Of a stretch of 64,000 bases of DNA, positions 34,723 through 44,718 are shown in pieces. Source of the DNA: Dichetophora obliterata. Its lineage: Eukaryota > Arthropoda > Insecta > Diptera > Sciomyzidae. Each line of letters starts with the position of its first letter. Within the stretch, counting starts at the first letter, position 1. The position numbers and the translations under genes were made by a program. The notes beneath the pieces were generated by a model that saw nothing but the letters and a program-made list of their open reading frames with translations, was not told where the DNA came from and made no database searches. The stretch lies in NCBI GenBank assembly GCA_963920525.1, contig OY986438.1, positions 127,347,420-127,411,419 of the forward strand, in the 5' to 3' direction.

Positions 34723-35468
34723 CTTAAACCCGGCGCGTTGCTGCCGCGGCCCCGTTGCCAAACGCGAATAAAATGTTATCAGTGAAACTGTATATGTTAA
34801 TTGTGGTCGAATACTCAATTCCATGGCTGTGCGACCTATAACTCAAAAGCTGTAGAATTTCTCAAATTTTGGTTGCATGGGAGGTGACACGCCCCATTGT
34901 CCAACGCCATACAAAGTTATCAGTAAAACTGCATGTGTAAATTGAGTTCGAATGCTGAATTCCGAGGCTTTGTTTGCTTTGTTTGATTGACTCAAAAGCT
35001 ATTCGATATCGCAAATTTGGGTTGTATAAGAGGTGCCACGCCCCTTTGTCCAACTCCCATAAAATTTTATCAGTAAAACGCCACGTGTAAATTGTGGTCG
35101 AATTTCGAATTCCAAGGATGTGCGGCCTATAGTTCCAAAGCTATTCGATATCGCAAATTTGGGTTGTATGGGAGGTGCCACGCCCCCTTGTCCAACTCTC
35201 ACAAAATTTTATCTGCGAAGCGGCACGTGTAAATTGTCGAATACCGAATTCCGAGGCTAAGCGGCTTATAACTCCAAAGATATTCGATATCGCAAATTTG
35301 GGTTGTATGGGAGGTGCCACGCCCACTGTTAGTAGGAGGTTGAAATATACTTTACGACCTATTCTCATACCTACAAAATATACATACAAAATTTCATGAA
35401 AATCGGTCGAGCCGTTTCGGAGGAGTTCGATTACGTACCCCGTGACAGAAGAATTTTATATATTAGAT
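34723..35468 (+). repeat. Family E, copy 3, with ~145-bp tandem units
   Basis: Starts AGCTTAAACCCGGCGCGTTG and holds four tandem units, each containing CAAATTTGGGTTGTATGGGA, GGTGCCACGCCC, TGTCCAAC and a CGAATWYCGAATTCC-like block (units near 34860, 35010, 35150, 35300). The end has TTTCATGAAAATCGGTCGAG, CCGTTTCGGAGGAGTTCGAT and a TATATATTAGAT tail, a 3' motif widespread in insect repeats. The minus-strand frames at 34862-35389 are translations of the units, not genes. Confidence 0.65.
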
Positions 35469-35533
35469 ATATATATATATCTCCAATATAAAATATGAAT
35501 ATATGAATGTATGTGTATGTTAGATATATATAT

Positions 35534-35600
35534 ATCTAATATATAAAATTCTTCTGTCACGGGGTACGTAATCGAACTCCTCCGAAACGGCTCGACCGAT

Positions 35601-35602
<2 letters not shown>
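35534..35602 (-). repeat. Inverted copy of the family E 3' end
   Basis: Reads ATCGAACTCCTCCGAAACGG and CTCGACCGATT, the exact inverse of 35397-35468, with about 65 bp of TA-rich spacer between them (including AATATATGAATGTATGTGTA). Confidence 0.7.
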
Positions 35603-35633
<31 letters not shown>

Positions 35634-35942
35634 TAGGGCGGGTCAATTTGTATGGACGAATTTTTTGGAGGTCTGGCTCAGCGAAATTCGTAAAATACAT
35701 GTAATTTCAAGACTTTTTCTCCACTACAGCATATACAAATTCTGAAAAAAAGCTGTGCGGACTTTCGTAAATAGATTTTGTTCTCCAATATAAAATATGA
35801 ATATATGAATGTATGTGTATGAATCTATTTACGAAAGTCCGCACAGCTTTTTTTCAGAATTTGTATATGCTGTAGTGGAGAAAAAGTCTTGAAATTACAT
35901 GTATTTTACGAATTTCGCTGAGCCAGAATTTGACCCGCCCTA
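35634..35942. mobile_element. 309-bp hairpin MITE with 8-bp target duplication
   Basis: Starts TAGGGCGGGTCAATTTGT and ends with the inverted TTTGACCCGCCCTA. The flanks are ATATATAT (35626-35633) and ATATATAT (35943-35950); they match, but in a TA-rich setting. The arms of about 140 bp are nearly identical inverted copies (for example ATTCGTAAAATACATGTAAT against ATTACATGTATTTTACGAAT). The centre repeats the spacer AATATATGAATGTATGTGTA found at 35493-35520. Termini match 9446-10445 and 42230-44381. Confidence 0.85.
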
Positions 35943-35950
35943 ATATATAT

Positions 35951-37989
35951 ATATTTTAAATTTAAATTTAAAAAAGTATCGCGCATGATTTTTACTGTTG
36001 ATTTTCTGTTAACTAATTAACTAAAACTTCTTTTAATTTCATTGAGCAACCCTTATATATCCTAGTTCTTGTTTATTTTTTTCCTGTATTACACATTTGC
36101 TTCTGTCATTTTCGAAACTTTTGCTTGAGAGAAACTATAAAATATATACATAAACACACTGCCGTACACACAGACTCTCACAAAACCATGCATTTTCTTA
36201 TAAAAACATTCACTTAAACACATAAATATTCTTGCACACTTTGCGTAATTAAATGGCAAGCATTTAAGTTTCACTAAAGAAATAGAATGTTCAGCCTCTG
36301 TTTATAACAAATTTTCATTTTCTCCTCAAAACTTTTGGCAAAATAGTTTTCAAAGAATTTTCTCACACTTTCTTCTAGCATAGAAATTTCACATTGCATT
36401 TCATATGCAAAATGCTGTTTGTACATAGTTTGTTTTCTAAATGTTGTCAGCACTGAAAATGACACAAATTTTGGGAGAATGAACCCGGTAAACGGAAGTC
36501 GTATTTTGCTACGTTTACATCCGGAGTAGCTGAAAAGTTTTTACTGCACAATTTGTGTAGAATTTACATAAGCGTGTCGTAGATTTAACGACACTTTAAA
36601 GGGACACAAGCACTGACTAGAAAAGGCAAATACAAAAATAAAGAAAACACAAAAAAATACACAAAAAATTTTGCTTCTTTGCATATTTGAGTTCTGTTGT
36701 GGCTGTCTTGGCCTTCTGGCTCGCATTTAGATTAAAAATTCCACTTAAACACTGGTATTCAAATTAAATATGGCTTTGATCCATTGAACATTATTGAATA
36801 TTTCGAAGTAACGTTAAGGACTGCTACGAACAGAGAATGCAAAGTGGAAATTCAAGTGCCTACATATTTTCATAGTTTTTTACGCTAGACGGTACCTACT
36901 CAATGTGATTTACGGCATTTTTGGTTTGGCAACAACATGCTTATATCAAATTTTACAAAATGCCCCTCAATGCTATCAGTTTTTTTTTATAAGTTCTTTG
37001 AGCTACTTTGTACGAAAAATACAATAAAAGTTGGAAAACAACCAAATTATTTGTGTTTTGATTGCAAAAATGAGTGGTGTTCATAGAAATAACGCAATTG
37101 ATACAGAAAATATCATTATTTTTGTAACAAAATCTTTTTATGAAACATTTCTAAAGTTTCTTTTCAATTACCTAAAGAAATTTTATATCAATAATACACA
37201 CATAAACCTCAATAAAACTACACACACATACTCACACACTTATATTGCTCATACTGCCAAAAATATGTTTTAATTTAAAATTTGATGTTGTTCTACAAAA
37301 ATGGTATCCATTTCAAAAAAAAAAATTTAATATCGACTGCAGATTAATAAATTATACAGTTTTTTGTTTCTCAAGTGGACGATTGTGTTATTTTGCAATA
37401 TCTATATGAAATCGTAGTTGATTGCTGAAGTTCCAAAAAAATTATGTTATGAAATTTTAATGCTTGTGTAAATATTTCTACTATTGCTTCTAATGCAGTA
37501 ATCCAGTGGGAAATTCAGTCAGGCCTCTTGAAAAAAGGCATGTATTTACTGCTTCTTTTGGCGTCAACACACATCACAACATCACTGCATCGATGAAAAC
37601 TTCTATAATGCATACCTGCTAAAAGGAAGGCAAGAAGATTTCGTTATTTCTCTATGATGTGTATGTGATTTGAAAGTCCTGTGTTTTTTTTTTTTATTGA
37701 TCTTACAGTTTAAATCTTTTTATAGAACAAACTAAAATCTAGGAACTTTTTTACTTTCAATATGCTTAAGAGGTTTATTAATTACAACATACTGAAAACG
37801 TTATTAAAATGTCAATGCTTTAAAGGAACTCTGCTTTTATTAAATAATGGAGTTGAACAGCTATTCCAGAAAAAAAATTAATAAAGCGTCGTTAAAGAGG
37901 TACGAATATATATTTTTTAATGACTAATGATTTTTTTATTTAATGATGTTTAGGTGCACTAGCAAACATAATAAACAAAGTAGTATTAT
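35951..37989. other. Non-coding, no recognisable feature
   Basis: No supported gene or element. Short frames at 36089-36274, 36274-36465 and 37031-37273 have biased composition only. Confidence 0.45.
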
Positions 37990-38400
37990 CAGGGCTTATG
38001 AGAAAGTACTATAAGAATGCATTTTCAAAAAAGCGCTTTTAGCAGGGCTTTTTAGCAAAGTGAGTGCGGAAGTACAGACAAATTTTCCAATTCCATACAA
38101 ACAATAAAAAGTTGTTTGCAAGGTCTATTAAATTTTAACAAAGGCCTGCTCGAAGGCCTGCGGAGAGAGAGCACATATTTTAGGAATAGTGAACGAAGTG
38201 CAATACTCAGGGCTTACGAAGAAAGTACTTTAAGGATGCATTTTCAAAAAAGCACTTTTAGAAGGGCTTTTTAGCAAAGCGAGTGCGCAAGTACTAACAA
38301 ATTTTCCCATTTCATACAAGCAATAAAACGGTGTTTGCAAGGAGTGTGGAAGGCTTATAAAAACCTAGCGTAGGCCTGCTAGACTCCTGCAATTGCCCAC
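37990..38400 (+). repeat. Two tandem ~218-bp units
   Basis: AGGGCTTAYGARAAAGTACT or a close variant starts each unit (37991 and 38209). Shared internal blocks include TGCATTTTCAAAAAAGC, AGGGCTTTTTAGCAAAG and GAGTGCG, then AATTTTCC. Later parts share GGCCTGCT and GTTTGCAAGG. The first unit carries an extra GAGAGAGAGC stretch. Non-coding. Confidence 0.7.
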
Positions 38401-40815
38401 TGGGAAGGAATACTTTACTGTTTCAATTTTGAGTTAATTTTGAATAGCGGTTCTTTCATACAACGAAGTTTTCTGCAAATTCAAAAAAAAAGTAAGTTAT
38501 TTTGTGACTTTATGTGTGTCAGAACTTAATTTTAGCTTGATCAATTAAGAAAAACACAATATTAGACTAAGATGATAGTATCAAATGCGGAAGTATTGAT
38601 TATCAATATTTTTGTAAAATTTTTATCTGAAAACCTCTTCCTTGTTCTCTAAACTGAAACTTTAAGTTTATGTAAAATCAAAGATTCTCGGAAGAATTTA
38701 AATTGTTAAATTCTGTGAAAAACTTGTGTACAAAGTTTTACGTTGGCTTGAAGGAACATATTAGGTTCTATATTTTCTTATATATGGAAGTACTAGAATC
38801 AAATTTTTTTTTTTAACTAAAATTATTTCGTTACAAAGTAAAAAAAAAATGCATAACTAGGTCCCAATCGACACGTGATTTTTAGGATTAAAAAGCTTAA
38901 TGTTTTTTATATATTATTCGTTTTTGGGGTGGCTTAGTCCCCATCTGGTGTCCGTTTAACATCATTACGTCAGGCTTATATGCATTTAGAAATAAAATTT
39001 CTTTCTTCATAATATTTTTCTTTGACATTTGTGTCAAATTTCATGCCATTATAATCAGTCGCTTACCATAAAGCACTCGTTTTTGTCGTTATATCCTCGA
39101 TAGATTCAAAATGGTGCCCCAGAGTGGTTTTTAAGTTAACTGAATATTCAGGAGTCACATAGAACTGAATTAGGCGAATCAGGTGGTTGCGGAACGACAT
39201 AAGTTATTTTTGGAGAAAAAAACTGCGAAGAACGACTGGAATGTGGGATTATGAGTTTGTTAAAAGTTTGCAAGGTACATTTTTTGAGCCGACGATTTTA
39301 TTTTTAACATCAGTTTTAAACAATTACAAACGGCCCTCAGAAATTCCAAAATGAAGAAAGGGGTAGAGGACGTTTTACTTCACGAAGAAACACATCCTAA
39401 AATTGGTTTTTGTTCTCCAAAAAAAAAAGAAAAATTTATGTTAAGCTCAATTTTAGCAAATTGGCTCAGCCTAATAGGAATAAGTAAAGTAATTTATCTT
39501 TTTTAATATTTTTCGAATACTTCCACCAATTTCAATGGACGCTTTCAGGCAACACCGTAGATAAGTATTTCATAAGTATTTTCTCTAGCAAAAAATATTT
39601 AATTTTTTTGAATTTTCCCTAGGGATTTCTGAACGTCTAAGAACTCTCCAATTTTCTTAACCTATTTCAGCAATCGAAGTTAAAAGAGTTAATAAAAGTT
39701 TATTTATTCTAAGTTTACTTATCCTCCAGTTCAATAGAATCATAGACAAGAATCATGCTTAGATAACAAGTCTACCGCAAAGAATTATTGATTAAATAAT
39801 TCTGAACTAATTGTTTATATTGGAGTAAATTTTTTTGATAACATCATTATATGTATATAAATTTAAAAACTGTTCAGCGAAAATAATTTAATTTTTGTGG
39901 TGTTTGTTTTATTCGTGAAGATTCTTCTTTTGCATCGTTCTAATTTATGAATGGCCTTATAACTAGCTACCCAATTTCTGGTCAACTCAAACTTCAACCT
40001 GCTTAACAAAGAAAACACATCCTGAATACGCGAGCCATCGGTTCTAGCTAAATCAGTTCTTCTGAAAAGATAACTTCCTATCTTTCGTTTCCGAAACAGG
40101 AAACTTGTAAGTTGATATGTCTGTCAGACTGATTTTGCTTAAAAATTACCAACGCCTTTTTATCGAGCTTAATACAATGAGGATGATGATATTGTAAATC
40201 ACCCGTTAAGTCTTTGAAGTTAAACTGAAAAAATCAATTAGATTATAATTTCACTTTTTCATATAAGTGATAATGTAATAATTAAAAAATATAGACGGGC
40301 TCAGTCAACTTTCAACCGACCTTATCCTACTATGTAGTTCTAAATAAAAATTTTTGACGTAGAATTACGTCTTACAGCGCGGTTTGTATGGGGGTCATTT
40401 TCACAAATTTTTTCAAACACATGTAGGAAGCTTAGTTAACACTTGGTGGTATAACTACAGCCTTTAATATTCATTTTACAAAGAGCCAAAATATCAGTTA
40501 GAGTACGAATAAAACGAATATCTATCTTTGGATTTTGTCACTTATTTAATAAAGTCACAAAACAGCAAAATCTAAAAAGAAGAAAAAATTCATATATTCG
40601 TATGAGAAAAACACTTAGCTGCTTATGCTGTTGCTTTTGTTCGTTTGGTTCGCAATCGTGTCGTTTGTTGATTTGCTGCTTTTGTTGTGGTTTTTGTAAT
40701 TAATATATACGTAAAATGAACATATATAAATACACATTAGATGTTTTCTTTTTTGTAGTTCGTTATTGGTTTTGTTTATTTTCAGAAAGATAAATACAAA
40801 AGAGAATACAGATGC
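38401..40815. other. Non-coding, no recognisable feature
   Basis: No gene seen. A block near 40350-40430 (GTAGAATTACGTCTTACAGC, GGTTTGTATGGGGGTCAT) reads like an interspersed repeat end but has no partner in this window. Confidence 0.4.
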
Positions 40816-40823
40816 GTGTAGCT

Positions 40824-42013
40824 TAGAGTGGACCTTATTTGCATGGGGAAAATTTCCAAGCATTTCATGGAGCGTTCCAAGGGCTTAAACTGCGCTAATG
40901 GACGACAAAAAATTTGCGCAAAATTTTAGTAAGATCGGATGCATAAAACCCGTGCGCACACGGCTTAAAGTTTGCTCAAGTGCATGAAAGAAAATAAAAT
41001 TGTTTAATATTTTCATTTGGAATAAGGTCAGTTAAGATTTTTAGTTTTTTCAAAAAAATTTTCAGTTTGATTGGTTATTCACCTCAAATATCTTGAATAA
41101 CTCAGAGGAAAAATGTTTATTTTTGGATTTTCCCAGCAATTTTTGTATTATTTTCGTCTAATCTCGGTGCGCTGATTTCAAAACTATTGTTTCTTATAGC
41201 ATCACCAGTTTTTGAGATGAACTTCTTTGAAATCTAAAAGTTGCCTTATAAATTTTTATTTTTTTTTTTGTGTTTATTTAAGTTGAAGAGAATAAAAAAC
41301 AAATATTACAACAATAACAACTCAATATGTTTATCTCTACGTCATAAGAAATAAAAAAATCCTCTATCTTTTAAGGCAAAATACCTTAGATAACCCTGCA
41401 CCATGAAGTAGTTCACTTTGATCATATCCAAGAAGGTATAATTTGCCCACGCTTCTGGATTCCATTGTGTTAATAACTTTTTCACTTTGATTTAACTTCC
41501 CGCACTTCAACTCGTTGAATTGTTTGAACAAATTTTGATATAATAAAATTTTACTTAAGTTTTTTTTGAACGATTTCACTGACGTTTATTTCAAAAACTG
41601 GTGATGCTAGAAAAAAAAGTAATAATAATTTTGAAATCAGCGCACCAATATTAGTCGAAAATAATACAAATATTGCTGTTGAAAATCCAAAAATAAAAAT
41701 TTTGTACCCTGAGTTATTCAAGTAATTTGAGGTGAATACTAAACAGAAAAATTTTTGGAAAAAACAAAAAATCTTAAATGTTTCCTTATTCCAAATGGAA
41801 TATATTAATGGCATATAATAAATGGAATATATGGCATATGAAAATATTTAAAAAAAATTTTTTTTTTCTTTAATGCACTTGTGCAAATTTTAAGTCGTGT
41901 GCGCCCGGATTTATATGCATTTGGTCTTGCTAAAGTTTTCCACGAATTTTTTCATCATCAATTACAACAGTTTGAGCTCTTGGGGTGGTCTTTTTAAAAT
42001 AAGGTCCACTCTT
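40824..42013. mobile_element. 1.19-kb inverted-repeat element with 8-bp target duplication
   Basis: Starts TAGAGTGGACCTTATTT and ends AAATAAGGTCCACTCTT, inverted apart from the last base. The flanks GTGTAGCT (40816-40823) and GTGTAGAT (42014-42021) match at seven of eight bases. The arms are about 400 bp and diverged; they share GATTTTCCCAGCAATTTTT-type and GTGCGCTGATTTCAAAA blocks in inverse. The middle (about 41230-41580) is single copy and includes no transposase. The frames at 41364-41814 (-) read the right arm. It sits only 216 bp left of the coding element 42230-44381. Confidence 0.75.
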
Positions 42014-42633
42014 GTGTAGATACAGAGCCAGTATATTATTACTACGCAGGTTTGCGCATGCGTTACTAAGAATGCGTTGTTCTTTGAAAATCTATTTATT
42101 TTTTAAATACCATAATAAATTCGAAATTTTTCTGTTATGCATTATATTTTTTCCATATTAAAAATATATTTTGTTAACTAAAATTGTAATTTTAAATTAC
42201 TTTTAAAATATACATATATGTATGTATATTAGGCTGGGTCAATTGTTTTTGTCAAAAAGCGTATAGCAAAAACGTAATCTACGAAGAATTCTAAGAAAAC
42301 TTCCCCAAGAAACTATGGGTCTAAAATCAAAACCTAGCTCCCGCCAAGAGACATCAAAATTCGCATTTGTAAAAATTTTAAAACAATCGTAGTTTTATTG
42401 AAAAAATTTTTTATATGAAAGAAATGCCATATATTTAATTTATATTGGCCTTATTTCTGCTTCATCTTTTTAAGCCAAATTTTAGAACATTTTTTTTTGT
42501 TAAATTTACGCAAAACTTAAGTTTGTAATGTTATTGAACAATCAGTGAGAATACAGCTTTTTTTAAATTCACGTTTTATTTTATAAATTCAGGCAACACA
42601 ACGTCTTAAATAAAAAAAAACGGGATTTATTTT

Positions 42634-43512
42634 TTAAAACATTGAAAAAGGTCTCAAGTCTTTTTTACAGTCCATTCGAGGTGTTCGGGTACGACTTTCT
42701 ACAGTTACTGCCATAACATCATCTCGGTTCTTTGCAATTACGCGTCGGGAGACATGCGTTAGCAACTGCACACATCGCTCGGTTCTCTGAATGTGCGATG
42801 GAATTCTTGGATCTGGCAGTGGTATTTCATCCGAATTTATGTACTCCAAGAAGTGCTCGTGTGGAATGCTTGCAGTAAATGGAGGCTCAGACAGTATTTT
42901 ATCATTATCTAAGTCGACTAAATCCATATAATCTGTGCAATCAAAATTAATAGGATGCTTTTTATAGGTTCTAAGCTTAGTTGAGTCATATAATTGCTCA
43001 CGATAGTACAAAATTTTTTTAATGGCTCTTTCGCGAACAGGTTTCCTTTCATCGAAAAGCATTGTTAGCAAAATATTTTCTGGATGAGCGAAGAAAGCAT
43101 TGTTTTGGATTGTTTTGTTTACAATTTCTTGAAGATTTTGCGGTAAAACTTGCGTTGACTTTATAAATTTATATAAAAGTGCACTGCCATATACCACTGA
43201 ATTATAAAATTTTACATTAAAATACATCGGTACATAAACTTTCATAATGAAATTGGCTAATATTTTTAAATTTTCTGAAGGCAAACTAGTTGCAACGTAA
43301 AGGCGCAAAAGTCTGCTGGCTTTTGTTAACCAGCGAGAATGAACAATTTGTCCCGGTTTCATGCTGGCTAGATCTTCTGGACACGAACCTTCCGACACAG
43401 CTTTCGCTATGCGATAGAGATATAAAACGTCAGTAGAAAGACTTTTTTCATCTCTACTGTCCATAGGTGGAGGCATATTCCCCAATGAAATTGGTTCAAA
43501 ATCAGGTAGAGT
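42634..43512 (-). CDS. Element-encoded protein, downstream exon
   Basis: Splicing over a 70-bp intron (43513-43582, GTAAGC...GTTGTAG) continues the frame LP/TLPDFEPISLGNMPPPM and then runs 283 residues without interruption to a natural stop. Features seen are HSRWLTKASRLLRLYVA, KILANFIMKVYVPMYFNVKF, NAFFAHPENILLTMLFD, RERAIKKILYYREQ, and a basic C-terminus ending DLRPFSMF. The HPENILL...D...R pattern is shared with the same arthropod family, where it could supply the third acidic residue (E of HPEN or a later D/E). That assignment is unproven. No zinc ribbon or hAT dimerisation motif is seen. It lies inside terminal repeats on both sides, which strongly suggests a transposase or accessory protein. 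Confidence 0.75.
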   Translation of the reverse strand, partial: TLPDFEPISLGNMPPPMDSRDEKSLSTDVLYLYRIAKAVSEGSCPEDLASMKPGQIVHSRWLTKASRLLRLYVATSLPSENLKILANFIMKVYVPMYFNVKFYNSVVYGSALLYKFIKSTQVLPQNLQEIVNKTIQNNAFFAHPENILLTMLFDERKPVRERAIKKILYYREQLYDSTKLRTYKKHPINFDCTDYMDLVDLDNDKILSEPPFTASIPHEHFLEYINSDEIPLPDPRIPSHIQRTERCVQLLTHVSRRVIAKNRDDVMAVTVESRTRTPRMDCKKDLRPFSMF

Positions 43513-43582
43513 CTACAACGAAATGTTTATTTTCTTGTTAAGAACTTACACTTAATCGTTTTTATAATAACTGTATGCTTAC

Positions 43583-44075
43583 CGGAAGTCGTTCGCAGGT
43601 CTCAATTAATTTCGTCAGAGTCCCAGTAGCGGTACGGGGTCCACTTGTGGTAGATACTTCTAAAGCATTGAACAAATGGCGTAGCGGAAGTTCGTTGAAG
43701 TGCAACAAGCAAACAAACCAATGTAATGGTTTATTCAACGAAATTTCAAATTTCCGTATAATTCCATTTTCAGTTCCAGTATTGGTGGGTTCGCCATCGC
43801 AGCAAACTCCTATCAAAGTTGTAAGGCTTAAATTTTTTTCCTTAAAGAACTCGCATAACTGCATTTGCTTAGCATTGGAGTCTTCAGCGCCTACTTTTAT
43901 GTGACCTAACAATTTACTTCCGGGCTCTTTAACAATCACTATATGAGATTCTTTTTCTACTCTCGGATGGTATTTTCCACTAATTTCTTCACGTGTCAGT
44001 GCGGAATTTTTTCTGCCATCAAAAGAAAAAGCTAGTAAAGCTGAATCATTCTGCTGCATGCGACGAACGTAATCC
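43583..44075 (-). CDS. Element-encoded protein, upstream exon (RNase H-like candidate)
   Basis: The open frame reads through RDYVRRMQQNDSALLAFSFD and on to the splice donor CCG/GTAAGC at 43582-43581. A possible acceptor AAAAGCAG lies just upstream at 44077-44076, so earlier exons are probably missing or unrecognised. Visible motifs are FSFDGRKN, then GVCCDGEPTNTG about 75 residues later, then LHWFVCLLHFNELPLRHLF. Two aspartates followed by a W-x-x-C-x-x-H-x-N-E-L motif recall the D, D and C/H boxes of hAT-type RNase H folds; this is inference. I recognise the motif set from multicopy uncharacterised arthropod proteins. The frame is intact within the exon, so this copy is younger than most relics here. 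Confidence 0.7.
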
Positions 44076-44389
44076 CTGCTTTTAAGTTTTTATGTTAGCA
44101 TTATGGAAACAGATTCTTAAAGCTAATGAAATTTTGTTCAAAACAAGCTTCATGTAATAACAAATTATGTTTGCTCTTAATGTTAATATATTGTTTCTTA
44201 ACAAAACTACGCTGTTTTAAAAAATTTTTCAAATGCGAATTTTGATGTCTCTCGGCGGGAGCTAGGTTTTCATTTTAGACCCCTACTTTCTTTGGGAAGT
44301 TTTCTTAGAATAGTACGTAGATTTCGTTTTTGCTATACGCTTTTAGCATTTTTTCTCACCCGAACAATTTGACCCACCCTAATGTATAT

Positions 44390-44718
44390 GTTCTTTACTA
44401 CAGGAAAAATAAATAATTTAAATATTTCCGATATTTATTTCCATTTATTAAACATAACTTTAAATTACATTTAGTTTTAACCAATATAAAAAATGAACAA
44501 GAACAACAAATTTATCACTAAAAATATCAAATGAAAATTTTTTTAAAACAAAACAAATTTGTACATGAATTTAATTGTGAGCTTTTTAGATCAAGTAAGT
44601 TTGAAGAAGACAACAACAAATTTTTTTTTAATAATTTTTAATAAGAAGATTAAATGCTTCAAAATAGTTTCGAAAAATATTAATGAAAAAAACCAGATTT
44701 TTTTCTCTGCAATTTGGA
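44390..44718. other. Spacer, AT-rich
   Basis: Nothing recognised between the transposon and the LINE; the open frame starting at 44559 becomes RT-like only from about 44719. Confidence 0.45.

Larger units (their letters stand above)
42230..44381 (-). mobile_element. 2.15-kb DNA transposon with coding capacity, 8-bp target duplication
   Basis: Starts TAGGCTGGGTCAATTGTT and ends with the inverse of TAGGGTGGGTCAAATTGTT. A perfect 8-bp duplication ATGTATAT flanks it (42222-42229 and 44382-44389). Terminal inverted repeats extend about 150 bp, with GCTCCCGCCAAGAGACATCA and TTTTGCTATACGC or its inverse on both sides. Inside, on the minus strand, is a two-exon gene (42634-44075). An 8-bp duplication plus T/CAG-type ends is what hAT elements make, but the encoded protein is not a standard hAT transposase. 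Confidence 0.9.

Noticed and set aside
34862..35389. Chain of minus-strand frames with recurring PPIQPKFAIS
   Set aside because: These are translations of the ~145-bp tandem units, not genes.
43575..43904. Plus-strand frame of 109 residues
   Set aside because: Antisense shadow of the upstream exon of the element gene on the minus strand.
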